Below are positions 28,249 through 36,320 of a stretch of DNA of 64,000 nt, piece by piece (within the stretch, counting starts at the first letter, position 1; each line of letters starts with the position of its first letter). The DNA is from Prauserella muralis (lineage in GTDB: Bacteria; Actinomycetota; Actinomycetes; Mycobacteriales; Pseudonocardiaceae): assembly GCF_003202285.1 (NCBI RefSeq), contig NZ_MASW01000005.1, positions 434,001 to 498,000 of the forward strand, in the 5' to 3' direction. Both the position numbers and the translations under genes were made by a program. The notes beneath the pieces are model-generated. The model was given only the letters and a program-made list of their open reading frames with translations. It was not told where the DNA came from and made no database searches.

Positions 28249-29132
28249 AGCAACCCCACTGCCGTGTCGACTGCCTTGGCGACATCGCCGTCGTGCGGAT
28301 AGAGCAGCGACCGTCCCACCACCAGACCCTGCACGGTAGGCAGGGCCAGCGCCCGCTGCCAGGCGGCGAACGCCGCGTCCGGGTCCTTGACCTCCCCGCC
28401 GAGCAGCACGGCAGGCAGGGTCGAGGCCGCCAGGACCCGCTCCATGTCCTCGACCACCGGCAGCTTGAGCCAGGTGTAGGCCGAGGTGCGGCCGAGGCCG
28501 GAGGCGATGGTGATGGAGCGGATCACCGCCTCCGGGGACAGGTCGTTGCGCAGGCGCCCTTCGGTCCAGGTGGACAGGAACGGCTCGACCATCGCGATCA
28601 GCCTGCGGTCGGCGAGCGCGTTGACCGCCAGCGCGGTGTTCTCCAGCACGCTCGGCGTGGCGGGGTCGTCCAGACAGATGCGGGTGAGCATCTTGCCGCC
28701 GTCGAACCGCATCCGTTCCAGCGCCTCGGCGTCGTAGCAGGCGAAGCGGTCGTCGATCTCGAAGCTCGAGCCGGCCAGCCCGGTGCGGTTCATCGAGCCG
28801 ATCACGGTCTTGCCGTCGAGCACCCCGAGCAGCAGCAGGTCGTCGACGACGTCGGCGGTGGCCAGGACACCGGTGACGCCGGGGCGTTCCAGGGCGAGGC
28901 AGAGCCGCTCCAGCAGCTCGCCGCGGTCGGCCATCGCCAGCGGGTCGCCGCCGACGGCGGTGGCGCCGCGGGCCGGGTGGTCGGCGGCGATGATCATCGT
29001 GCGGCCCTTGTCGTTGAACGGCGACTTGGCGCGCACCCGGTTGGCGGCCGCCTCCGCGACCGCCTCCGGATCGTGGACCCGTTTCGCGACGATCCGGCGC
29101 ACCGTCGTGGCGCGCGACTCCCGGTCAGACAC
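28245..29132 (-). CDS. Cgl0158-family (beta/alpha)8-barrel aldolase of the inositol operon
   Basis: 295 residues of the DeoC/LacD-type barrel superfamily. MIIAADHPARGATAVGGDPLAMADR is near the N-terminus, GVTGVLATADVVDDLLLLG and TSAYTWLKLPVVEDMERVL (a candidate Schiff-base Lys) are inside, and VQGLVVGRSLLYPHDGDVAKAVD binds phosphate. In actinobacterial iol clusters this family sits where IolJ, which cleaves 5-dehydro-2-deoxy-phosphogluconate, would be needed. The role is inferred from position and fold. Overlaps iolB by 4 nt and iolC by 8 nt. Confidence 0.8.
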   Translation of the reverse strand: MSDRESRATTVRRIVAKRVHDPEAVAEAAANRVRAKSPFNDKGRTMIIAADHPARGATAVGGDPLAMADRGELLERLCLALERPGVTGVLATADVVDDLLLLGVLDGKTVIGSMNRTGLAGSSFEIDDRFACYDAEALERMRFDGGKMLTRICLDDPATPSVLENTALAVNALADRRLIAMVEPFLSTWTEGRLRNDLSPEAVIRSITIASGLGRTSAYTWLKLPVVEDMERVLAASTLPAVLLGGEVKDPDAAFAAWQRALALPTVQGLVVGRSLLYPHDGDVAKAVDTAVGLL

Positions 29133-30078
29133 CGCCCGTCTCTCCCAGCTTCCGCAGTACCTCGTCCTCGGTGGGCATCGCGTCCGAGCAGGCCAGCTCC
29201 CCGGCGACGATCGCCCCTGCGGCGTTGGCGAAGCGCATGATCCGCCCGGTGTCCCAGCCCGCCAGCAGCCCGTGGCAGAGCGCGCCGCCGAACGCGTCGC
29301 CCGCGCCGAGGCCGTTGACGACCTCCACCGGGACGGGCGGCACCTCCACCGAGCCCGTGTCGTCCACCGCCAGCACGCCCCGGGGGCCCTGCTTGACCAC
29401 GGCGAGCGAGATGCCCCTGCCGCGCAGTTCCGCCGCCGCCTGACGGGGCTCGCGGGTGGCGACCGCGGTCTCGCACTCGTCGAGGTTGCCGACGGCGACC
29501 GTCACGTGGTCGAGCGCCTTGCCCACCCACTCGCGCGCCTGCTCCCGGGAGTCCCAGAACATCGGCCGGTAGTCCAGGTCGAGCACGGTGATCGCGGTGC
29601 GGCCGCGGGCCTCCAGCGCCGCGAGCGTGGCCGAGCGGCTCGGTTCCTGCGAAAGGCCGGTGCCCGTGACCCAGAAGATCTTCGCCGCCCGGATGGCGTC
29701 GAAGTCCAGGTCGTCGGCGGAGAGGTCGAGGTCGGGCGCCTTCGGATAGCGGTAGAAGTAGAGCGGGAAGTCGTCGGGAGGAAAGATCTCGCAGAAGGTC
29801 ACCGGCGTCGGCAGGTGCTCCGCCGTGCCGACGAACCGGTCGTCGACGCCGTAGCCGGTGAGGGCCCGGTGGAGGAAGCGGCCGAACGGGTCGGCGCCGG
29901 TCTTGGTGACCACCGCGCAGTGCAGGCCGTGGCGCGCGGCCGCGACGGCGACGTTGGTGGCGCTGCCGCCGAGGTACTTGCCGAACGAGGTGACGTCCTC
30001 CAGTCCGACACCGGTCTGCAGGGGATAGATGTCCACCCCGATCCGGCCCATCGTCACGAGGTCGAACCGTGCGGTCAT
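29125..30078 (-). CDS. iolC: 5-dehydro-2-deoxygluconokinase
   Basis: 317 residues, PfkB/ribokinase family. SFGKYLGGSATNVAVAAARHG is the sugar-binding motif, and NGLGAGDAFGGALCHGLL is the second PfkB signature with the catalytic Asp. FEIDLYFYRYPKAPDL-like residues (DFPLYFYRYPKAPDL) are typical of IolC. It phosphorylates 5-dehydro-2-deoxygluconate before the aldolase step. First gene of the minus-strand iol operon; divergent from the GntR regulator across 138 bp. Confidence 0.93.
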   Translation of the reverse strand: MTARFDLVTMGRIGVDIYPLQTGVGLEDVTSFGKYLGGSATNVAVAAARHGLHCAVVTKTGADPFGRFLHRALTGYGVDDRFVGTAEHLPTPVTFCEIFPPDDFPLYFYRYPKAPDLDLSADDLDFDAIRAAKIFWVTGTGLSQEPSRSATLAALEARGRTAITVLDLDYRPMFWDSREQAREWVGKALDHVTVAVGNLDECETAVATREPRQAAAELRGRGISLAVVKQGPRGVLAVDDTGSVEVPPVPVEVVNGLGAGDAFGGALCHGLLAGWDTGRIMRFANAAGAIVAGELACSDAMPTEDEVLRKLGETGGV

Positions 30079-30154
30079 CGTCGTCCCTCCTGCGGTGCAC
30101 CTGTCTGCGGGGAGCAGGTGTGCAGTCCGCACCCTGCCAAGCCTCGCGGACTTT

Positions 30155-30164
30155 TGTCAAGACA
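30155..30164. promoter_or_regulatory. Candidate iol operator TGTCAAGACA
   Basis: TGTC-AA-GACA is a small inverted repeat in the iolC/gntR gap, followed by TAACGACATT. It differs at one position from the KGWCHTRACA pattern I recall for the corynebacterial IolR. This AT-richer patch is the only obvious symmetrical site near both starts. Confidence 0.45.
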
Positions 30165-30216
30165 TAACGACATTAGGTGATCAGGACTCTTCGGGCCCGT
30201 CGGGTAGGCTCATCGG

Positions 30217-31008
30217 ATGAACTCGAGTCTCCCGGTCCAGCCCCAGGCCGGTGCCCGGAGCTGGGATCCTGCCCGCGACATCGTGGTGAACCCGGACAGC
30301 CCCGAGCCGCTGTACTCGCAGATCGCGAACCAGATGCGGGCCGCGATTGAGGACGGCAGGCTGCCCGCGGGCGGGCGGCTCGACAACGAGGTCGAACTGG
30401 CCGCGCGGCTGCGCCTGTCCCGGCCGACCATCCGCCAGGCCATCCAGTCGCTGGTCCACCAGGGGCTGCTCGTGCGCAAGCGCGGCGTCGGCACCCAGGT
30501 GGTGCGCACCAAGGTCGCCCGGCCGCTGCGGCTGAGCAGCCTGTTCGACGACCTCGCCCACCTCGGCAAACAGCCGGAGTCGACGGTGCTGCTCAACCGG
30601 GTCGAGCCCGCCGGTGCGGAGGCGGCCGAGCTGCTCGAGGCCCCTGGTCTCGACCGCGTCCGGCGGCTCAGGCGCGTGCGCTCGACCGGCGGGGAGCCGC
30701 TGGCGGTGATGAACAACTACCTGCCCGACGGCATCATCGACCCCACCGACGAGGAGCTGCGCGAGAGGGGCCTCTACGAGCTGCTGCGGGTCGCCGGGGT
30801 GCGGCTGCACGCGGCCCAGCAGGCCATCGGCGCCCGGCTGGCCACCGCCGAGGACGCCGGCCTGCTCGACGAGGAGCCCGGCTCGGCGCTGCTCACCATG
30901 CAGCGCACCACCTACGACGACACCGGCCGCGTCGTCGAGTACGGCTGGCACGTCTACCGCGCCTCCCGCTACACGTTCAACCTGTCGCTGACGAACGGTC
31001 CGCAGTAG
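30217..31008 (+). CDS. iolR: GntR-family regulator, probably of the iol operon
   Basis: 263 residues. The GntR winged helix is PLYSQIANQMRAAIEDGRLPAGGRLDNEVELAARLRLSRPTIRQAIQSLVHQGLLVRKRGVGTQVV. A UTRA effector domain follows (LLNRVEPAGAEAAELLEAPG, ERGLYELLR, AQQAIGARLATAEDAGLL). HutC/UTRA members bind sugar-like ligands. Divergent placement from iolC makes it the likely IolR-type repressor. Its 3' end overlaps the convergent YdeI-like gene by 32 bp. Confidence 0.88.
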   Translation: MNSSLPVQPQAGARSWDPARDIVVNPDSPEPLYSQIANQMRAAIEDGRLPAGGRLDNEVELAARLRLSRPTIRQAIQSLVHQGLLVRKRGVGTQVVRTKVARPLRLSSLFDDLAHLGKQPESTVLLNRVEPAGAEAAELLEAPGLDRVRRLRRVRSTGGEPLAVMNNYLPDGIIDPTDEELRERGLYELLRVAGVRLHAAQQAIGARLATAEDAGLLDEEPGSALLTMQRTTYDDTGRVVEYGWHVYRASRYTFNLSLTNGPQ

Positions 31009-31582
31009 CGGTGGGCCCTGGCGGCCACCGCACGCCAGGATGGTGGGCGCGCAGGTTCACCGCCGCGAGCGCCACCGTGCGCTCGATCCGGCCGCGCCGC
31101 GTCTGCGGCCGCTTCGCCGCGGCGATCCAGGCCAGGATCAACCTGCGCGACGACGGCGGGAAGGCGGCGAAGTGCTCGCCTGCCACGGGGTCGTTTCCCA
31201 GGGCCGCCCGCAGATCCTCCGGCACCGTGAGTGCGTCGGCCTCGGGCACCGCCTCCCAGGTGCCCGCGGCCTTGGCCGCCTCGATGGCCCGCAGGCCCGG
31301 CTCGGCCATCAGGCCACGGTCGATCATCCGCGCGGCACGCTCCCGGTTCACCCTGCTCCAGGTACTGCGTGCCCGGCGCGGGGTGAACCGCAGCAGCGGG
31401 CCACGCGCGTGGCTGTCGATCCAGCCGAAGCACAACGCCTGCTCGATCGCCTCGTCGTAGCGCGGCCCCGGCGCCCCGGTGTCCCGCCTGCGCACCGCCA
31501 GCCAGATCTCCCGCTCGGTGGCGCAGTGGCGGGCCAGCCACGCGCGCCACTGCGCCACCGAGTCCACCTCGAGTGCCGGCAT
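30977..31582 (-). CDS. YdeI/OmpD-associated family protein
   Basis: 201 residues. The family pattern is visible: EVDSVAQWRAWLARHCATEREIWLAV, YDEAIEQALCFGWIDSHARG, LRFTPRRARSTWSRVNRERA, and near the end FAAFPPSSRRLILAWIAAAKRPQTRRGRIERTV. Members are small cytosolic proteins linked to antimicrobial-peptide tolerance in some bacteria, but their activity is unknown. The last residues, after TRRGRIERTVALAAVNLRA, form an unconserved tail that overlaps the convergent gntR end. Confidence 0.78.
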   Translation of the reverse strand: MPALEVDSVAQWRAWLARHCATEREIWLAVRRRDTGAPGPRYDEAIEQALCFGWIDSHARGPLLRFTPRRARSTWSRVNRERAARMIDRGLMAEPGLRAIEAAKAAGTWEAVPEADALTVPEDLRAALGNDPVAGEHFAAFPPSSRRLILAWIAAAKRPQTRRGRIERTVALAAVNLRAHHPGVRWPPGPTATADRSSATG

Positions 31583-31583
31583 G

Positions 31584-31997
31584 TCACTGCCCCCGCGTGG
31601 CCAGGACGTCGAGGTAGTGCTGGTTGAACATGAGGCCGAGCAGGTTGCCGAACGGGTCGCGCACCGAGGCCGTCACGAACCCCGGACCCCGCTCGACCGG
31701 CCCCTCGTGCACCGTGGCGCCGTGTGCCACCAGCCGCTCGACGGCGGCCTCGATGTCGTCGACGTGCCAGTTCGCCAGCGCTCCCCCGATCTCGCGAGAG
31801 TGGCCCTCCGGCGCGTACCTGCGGTCGAGGATGCCGAACTCGTGCAGGTAGTCGCCGAGCCGGAACTCGACGTAGGCAGGCGGACCCTCGACCGGGCGCA
31901 CGAAGTACGGCCGCATGCCGAACAACTCGGCGTACCAGTCGGCGGCCGCCCGCACGTCGTCGGCGAAGAAGGTGGTGGTGCTGAGTCCTCGCAACAT
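31584..31997 (-). CDS. VOC (glyoxalase/bleomycin-resistance-like) protein
   Basis: 137 residues with two beta-alpha-beta-beta-beta modules: STTTFFADDVRAAADWYAELFGMRP, and NWHVDDIEAAVERLVAHGATV, VRDPFGNLLGLMFNQHY. The ATG at 31995-31997 is chosen; the longer frame would cross an intergenic promoter. The substrate cannot be predicted. It follows YdeI by 1 bp in the direction of transcription and so may be co-transcribed upstream of it. Confidence 0.78.
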   Translation of the reverse strand: MLRGLSTTTFFADDVRAAADWYAELFGMRPYFVRPVEGPPAYVEFRLGDYLHEFGILDRRYAPEGHSREIGGALANWHVDDIEAAVERLVAHGATVHEGPVERGPGFVTASVRDPFGNLLGLMFNQHYLDVLATRGQ

Positions 31998-32082
31998 CGG
32001 TTCTGTCCCTTCGTTTCCGGTGTGTCGATGAGAACCATGCTGCCCGCCAAAGTGCTCACGGCCTGACCACTTTCCGGGACAT

Positions 32083-32104
32083 GCTATTTTGGGCATCTGC
32101 CCAA
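32083..32104 (+). promoter_or_regulatory. Promoter with TTGGGCA-TC-TGCCCAA operator
   Basis: A perfect 16-bp inverted repeat TTGGGCATCTGCCCAA occupies 32089-32104, 16 bp before the ATG of the DDN-like gene. The adjoining TATTTT (32085-32090) is a candidate -10, so the repeat would block initiation. The downstream operon ends with a TetR gene, the obvious candidate ligand of this site. Confidence 0.6.
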
Positions 32105-32120
32105 GAACAGGGGGGAGTCG

Positions 32121-32597
32121 ATGGAGATCGTCGCGCGCAAGGGGCCGCCGACCGGGGTGGCGAGGCTGCTGTTCCGGCTGCCCGTTCACGTCTACCGGCT
32201 CGGCCTCGGCAGGTTGTTCGGCAGCAGGCTGATGCTGCTCACCCATCGGGGCCGCAAGACGGGCAGGCAGCGGCAGGCCGTGATCGAGGTGGTCGGCGGC
32301 GACGCCACGACCGGCTACCTGGCCTGCTCCGGCTTCGGCCGGGGCGCCGCGTGGTACCGCAACGTGCTCGCCGAGCCGCACGTGACCATCCAGGTCGGCA
32401 ACCGCAGGCTGCCGGTGCGCGCCGAACCGCTCACCGAGGAGCAGGGCGCCGAGGCCATGGCCGCCTACGCGCGCAGGCACCCTCGCGCCGCCCGGAAGCT
32501 GTGCCGGCTGCTGGGCTTCGCCGTCGACGGCTCCGCGGCCGACTACCGCGAGGTCGGCCGCCGCCTGCCGTTCGTCCGCTTCGTCCCGGGGCCGTGA
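32121..32597 (+). CDS. Deazaflavin (F420)-dependent nitroreductase-family protein
   Basis: 158 residues with the DDN-like split-barrel pattern: LMLLTHRGRKTGRQRQAVIEVV, GYLACSGFGRGAAWYRNVLAEPHVTIQVGNRRLPVRAEPL. The short N-terminal helix is basic. Such enzymes reduce quinones or nitro compounds with F420H2 at the membrane. The gene overlaps the next one by GTGA, and a 16-bp palindrome lies over its promoter. Confidence 0.85.
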   Translation: MEIVARKGPPTGVARLLFRLPVHVYRLGLGRLFGSRLMLLTHRGRKTGRQRQAVIEVVGGDATTGYLACSGFGRGAAWYRNVLAEPHVTIQVGNRRLPVRAEPLTEEQGAEAMAAYARRHPRAARKLCRLLGFAVDGSAADYREVGRRLPFVRFVPGP

Positions 32598-33154
32598 GTC
32601 CCACCGCACGCGGGCGCCAGGCCCGCGAGAAACTGCTCACCGCCGCGGTCCAGCTGGTCGGCGAGGTCGGGTGGAACGCCGTCAGCACGCGCCTGCTGGC
32701 CGAGCGCGCGGGCGTGCTGCCCGGGGTCGTGCACTACCACTTCCCGTCACTGAGCGCGCTGCTGCGCGAGGCCGCCGTCGGTGTGCTGCGCGACGTGCTC
32801 GCCGGGGTGCGGCCCGCGCTCGACCGCGCGGCGACACCCGAGGACGGGCTCGCCGCCCTGTTCGGCCTGCTCGACGACCACACCGGCCACGACCCTGCCT
32901 CGCTGGTGGTCGTCGAGGCGTACCTGGCGGCCACGCGCGATCCCGAACTGCACCGGGCGCTGCGCGAGCTGGTGACCGAGTTCCGCCGCGATGTCGCCGC
33001 GTGGCTGGCCGCCCACGGGCACGACCGCCCCGAGCAGACCGCCTCCGTGCTGGCCGCCACCGTGGACGGCATCCTGCTGCACCGCCCGCTCAACCCGCAG
33101 CTCGGCACGCAGGATGTGCTGCCGGTGCTGCGCAAGCTGCTGGCCCCCGGCTGA
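32594..33154 (+). CDS. TetR-family transcriptional regulator
   Basis: 186 residues from a GTG that overlaps the preceding stop. The N-terminal HTH reads AREKLLTAAVQLVGEVGWNAVSTRLLAERAGVLPGVVHYHFPSLSALLREA, with the HYHF motif common to the family. The C-terminal helical domain would bind a ligand. Translational coupling to the DDN-like gene and the palindrome before that gene point to autoregulation of the two-gene operon. Confidence 0.88.
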   Translation: MSPTARGRQAREKLLTAAVQLVGEVGWNAVSTRLLAERAGVLPGVVHYHFPSLSALLREAAVGVLRDVLAGVRPALDRAATPEDGLAALFGLLDDHTGHDPASLVVVEAYLAATRDPELHRALRELVTEFRRDVAAWLAAHGHDRPEQTASVLAATVDGILLHRPLNPQLGTQDVLPVLRKLLAPG

Positions 33155-33181
33155 GCGGCGGCGGCGTGTCCCCGCTCGCCG

Positions 33182-34444
33182 TCAGACCGCCGCCTGCGCC
33201 TGCGCGGCCCGCTCCAGCAGCAGGGACCGCTCCCGCTCGTTGCGGGTCAGCGCCGCAGCGCGCTCGAACTCCTCCCGCGCCTCGGCGTGCCTGCCGAGCC
33301 TGACCAGGAAGTCGCCGCGCACGGTCGGCAGCAGGTGGTACTTCGCGAGCGAAGGCTCCGTGACCAGCTGGTCGACCAGCCGGAGCCCGGCCTCCGGGCC
33401 GAACGCCATCGCCAGCGCCACCGCGCGGTTGAGCTCCACCACCGGCGACGGCGTCACCACCGCCAGCCGCTCGTAGAGGGCGGCGATGCGCTCCCAGTCG
33501 GTCTCCTCGGGAGTGCGCGCACGCGCGTGGCAGGCGGCGATGGCTGCCTGCAGTGCGTACGGGCCCAGCTCGTCGGTGAGCGCCACCGCCCGCTCCAGCG
33601 CGGCCAGGCCACGCCGGATGAGCAGCTGGTCCCAGCGCCCGCGATCCTGCTCCAGCAGCAGGATCGGCTCGCCGCTGGCGGTGGTCCGGGCGCGGGCGCG
33701 GGAGGCCTGGATCTCCATCAGCGCCACCAGGCCGTGCACCTCGGGCTCCTTCGGCGCCAGCTGCGCGAGCACCCGCCCCAGCCGCAACGCCTCCGCGCAC
33801 AGCTCCGGGCGCATCCAGTCGTCGCCTGCCGTGGCCGAGTAGCCCTCGTTGAAGACCAGGTAGATGACCTCCAGCACCGACGACAGCCGCTCGGCCAGCT
33901 CGGCGCCCTGCGGCACCTCGAACGGCACCTGCTTCTTCGTCAGGGTCCGCTTGCCCCGCACGATCCGCTGCGCGATCGTCGGCTCCGGCGCCAGGAACGC
34001 CCGCGCGATCTCGTCCGTGGTGAGCCCGCCGAGCAGCCGCAGCGTCAGCGCCACCCGCGCCTCGGTGGACAGCACCGGATGGCAGGACGTGAACACCAGC
34101 CGCAGCAGGTCGTCACCGATGTCCTCGAGCTCCGGCTCCGGCTGTGTCGAAGCCTGCCTGCTCTCCAGGTCCCGGCCGATCTCCTCGACCTTGCGTTCCA
34201 GCCGTTCCTGCCTGCGGAACTGGTCGATGGCCCTGCGTTTGGCCACGGCCATGAGCCAGGCGCCCGGGTTGTCCGGCACGCCCGACTCCGGCCATTGCTC
34301 CAGCGCCGCCACCAGCGCGTCCTGCGCCAGTTCCTCGGCGACGCCGATGTCGTGCACCATCCGCGCGAGCCCCGCGATGAGCCGGGCGGACTCGATCCGC
34401 CAGACCGCATCGATGGCGCGCCGGGCGTCGGTAGCTGCCGTCAC
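33182..34444 (-). CDS. ECF42-type RNA polymerase sigma factor (module 3)
   Basis: 420 residues. Region 2: GVAEELAQDALVAALEQWPESGVPDNPGAWLMAVAKRRAID. Region 4: ARVALTLRLLGGLTTDEIARAFLAPEPTIAQRIVRGK. The C-terminal extension carries YLVFNEGYSATAG, LLEQDRGRWDQ, ETDWERIAALYERL and ELNRAVALAMAFGPEAGL. The DGPF gene lies upstream with a 50-bp gap rather than an overlap, unlike module 2. No anti-sigma gene is present. Confidence 0.9.
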   Translation of the reverse strand: MTAATDARRAIDAVWRIESARLIAGLARMVHDIGVAEELAQDALVAALEQWPESGVPDNPGAWLMAVAKRRAIDQFRRQERLERKVEEIGRDLESRQASTQPEPELEDIGDDLLRLVFTSCHPVLSTEARVALTLRLLGGLTTDEIARAFLAPEPTIAQRIVRGKRTLTKKQVPFEVPQGAELAERLSSVLEVIYLVFNEGYSATAGDDWMRPELCAEALRLGRVLAQLAPKEPEVHGLVALMEIQASRARARTTASGEPILLLEQDRGRWDQLLIRRGLAALERAVALTDELGPYALQAAIAACHARARTPEETDWERIAALYERLAVVTPSPVVELNRAVALAMAFGPEAGLRLVDQLVTEPSLAKYHLLPTVRGDFLVRLGRHAEAREEFERAAALTRNERERSLLLERAAQAQAAV

Positions 34445-34494
34445 AGCGCCAATCTAGAGCAGCGGGCGCCGTGCCGGTCAGGGTTCGGTGCGGG

Positions 34495-34926
34495 TCAGTC
34501 CTGGCCGCGCTGCGCGGCCATCTGCTCGCGGAGCCTGTCCTCCTGCTCCTGCAGCTCCGGCGTGAAGTTCTCGCCGAAGTCCTCGGCCTCGGCCACCCTG
34601 CGGATCTCGATCTCTCCGCCCGGCCCGAACGGCACGCGGCGCGCCCATTCGATCGCCTCGTCGAGCGACTTGACGTCGATGATCCAGTAGCCGGCGATCA
34701 GCTCTTTCGTCTCGGTGAAGGGGCCGTCGACCACGGTGGTCTGGCCCTTGCCGCTGAACTGGACACGGGCGCCGAGACGGCTCTCGCGCAGACCGTTGCC
34801 GTCGAGCATCACGCCGGCCTTGACCAGTTCCTCGTTGAACTTGCCCATCTCGGCCAGCTCCTGCTCCGTGGGCAGCGTGCCGTCCTCGGACTCGGGTGAG
34901 GCCTTGACCAGCATCATGAACCGCAT
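34495..34926 (-). CDS. YciI-like DGPF-domain protein (ECF42 partner, module 3)
   Basis: 143 residues. The signature TTVVDGPFTETKE has DGPF at 67-70, followed by LIAGYWIIDVKSLDEAIEWA. The C-terminus is longer and charged (GENFTPELQEQEDRLREQM). The ATG at 34924-34926 is preceded by GAGGAGA. A near-consensus ECF42 promoter lies 59-85 bp upstream of the start. Confidence 0.88.
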   Translation of the reverse strand: MRFMMLVKASPESEDGTLPTEQELAEMGKFNEELVKAGVMLDGNGLRESRLGARVQFSGKGQTTVVDGPFTETKELIAGYWIIDVKSLDEAIEWARRVPFGPGGEIEIRRVAEAEDFGENFTPELQEQEDRLREQMAAQRGQD

Positions 34927-34984
34927 TGTGGATCTCCTCGTCTCGGGTACCGGGCCGCCCCGTTGCCGGCCCGCGTACACACGC

Positions 34985-35011
34985 GTCGAACATGCCCCCG
35001 ACGAATCGACA
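34985..35011 (-). promoter_or_regulatory. Candidate ECF42 promoter, module 3
   Basis: Read on the minus strand: TGTCGA (35011-35006), a 17-nt spacer, then CGAC (34988-34985). This equals the ECF42 target pattern I recall from Streptomyces (TGTCGA and CGWC). It faces the DGPF-sigma operon, consistent with autoregulation. Confidence 0.6.
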
Positions 35012-35068
35012 CGGTCGGGCCATCTTTTCCGACTCTCTCGCGCCGCGACAAGGCACAATCAGCGCACC

Positions 35069-36163
35069 ATGATCGACACCCCCGGATCCGCCGAACTGAC
35101 CACCCGGTCGGATGAGCGGGCGGCGCTGGCCGAGGCCGTGGAGCTGCTGCCCGCGCTGCCCCCGGCCGACCCGATGGACCGCTACGCCGTCCGGCACGTC
35201 ACCATGCTGTGGCTGAGCGTGGACAAGAGCGAGCACACGCGCCGCGCCTACTACGCCGACCTCGCCGCCTGGCTGTCGTGGTGTGCGCGGACCGGGCTCG
35301 ACCCGCTGCGCGCCCGCCGCGCCGACGTCGACGCGTGGAAGCAGACGCTGACCGTCACCGGCCGCGACGGCCTGCCCCGCCCCGCCGCGCCGTCGACCGT
35401 GGCGCGCACGCTGGCCGGGGTGTCGAGCTGGTACCGCTACCTGCAGTCCAACGACGTCACCGACACCAACCCGATCGGCGCGGTGACCAGGCCCAAGCGG
35501 GCGAAGACCTCTCCCCTGCCCGCACTCGACGAGCACTCGACGGCCACGCTGCTCGACCACGTCGAGAGCAGGGCACGGCGCAACGACACCGAGGCGTCCT
35601 GGCGCGACGCCGCGCTCGTCGCGCTGCTGTTCTACACCGGACTGCGCGTCTCCGGCCTCACCGGTGCCACCGTGGCCGACCTCGGCACCGACGCCGGGCA
35701 CACGATCCTGCGCTACACCGGCAAGGGCGGGCAGCGCGACCTCGTGCCGTTGGTGGCGCCCGCCGTGCGCCCGCTGGCCCGCTACCTGGCGCTGCGCGGC
35801 GACCGCGAGGGCCTGCCCCCGGAGCGGTTGACGGGGCCGCTGCTGGCCACCACCCCGCACCCGCACGATCCGCGCAAGCCCGGCGGGAAGCCGTTGCGGC
35901 AGCGGGACGTGTGGCAGGCGTTGCGCCGGTTCGCACGCCAGGCGGGCCTGCCCGCCGCGGGCAGCATCTCCCCGCACACGGCGCGGCGCACCACCGGCAC
36001 CCTGCTGCTCGCGCACAACGTGCCCGTGCAGAAGGTGCAGGACCTGCTCGGCCACGCCGACATCCGCACGACGCGCGACCGCTACGACGCCCACCGGCAC
36101 AAGCTGGACAGCTCACCGGCGCACACGCTCGCGCAGATCCTCGCCGAACACCGCGACGGCTGA
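35069..36163 (+). CDS. Tyrosine recombinase/integrase (XerC/D-like), solitary
   Basis: 364 residues. An N-terminal SAM-like core-binding domain (SEHTRRAYYADLAAWLSWCARTG) precedes the catalytic domain. The full catalytic set is present: R193 in YTGLRVSGL, a Lys in YTGKGGQRDLVPL, H303 and R306 in PHTARRTTG, H329 in LLGHADIRTT and the nucleophile Y339 in RDRYDAH. No excisionase, transposase, phage gene or att repeat was found around it, so it is either a remnant of an integrated element or a domesticated recombinase. A 53-bp palindrome lies just beyond its 3' end. Confidence 0.9.
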   Translation: MIDTPGSAELTTRSDERAALAEAVELLPALPPADPMDRYAVRHVTMLWLSVDKSEHTRRAYYADLAAWLSWCARTGLDPLRARRADVDAWKQTLTVTGRDGLPRPAAPSTVARTLAGVSSWYRYLQSNDVTDTNPIGAVTRPKRAKTSPLPALDEHSTATLLDHVESRARRNDTEASWRDAALVALLFYTGLRVSGLTGATVADLGTDAGHTILRYTGKGGQRDLVPLVAPAVRPLARYLALRGDREGLPPERLTGPLLATTPHPHDPRKPGGKPLRQRDVWQALRRFARQAGLPAAGSISPHTARRTTGTLLLAHNVPVQKVQDLLGHADIRTTRDRYDAHRHKLDSSPAHTLAQILAEHRDG

Positions 36164-36220
36164 CCCGCCAAAGCCACCCCCTGCCGAGCCACCCGCAGCC
36201 GATGTCGTGGGTCCGCGGGC

Positions 36221-36273
36221 GAGCCGAAGGGCACCGTGGGCACGCATCGGGTACCCGAGGTGCCCTTCGGCTC
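36221..36273. repeat. 53-bp intergenic palindrome, copy 2
   Basis: GAGCCGAAGGGCACC opens the left arm and GGTGCCCTTCGGCTC closes the right arm; these 15 bp pair perfectly, and two more pairs (GC...GC) extend the stem outward. The centre is CATCG. It lies between the 3' ends of the convergent integrase and zinc-ribbon genes. It could form a strong hairpin in transcripts from either side. Confidence 0.88.
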
Positions 36274-36320
36274 GCCGGCGGGTCACCCCGCGCGGGCGGA
36301 CCGGGTGGGCCGGCACGGTG

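Noticed and set aside
30098-30120. CACCTG...CAGGTG inverted repeat in the iolC leader as an operator.
   Set aside because: Only 6-bp arms with an 11-nt gap, in GC-rich sequence; not distinctive enough compared with TGTCAAGACA.
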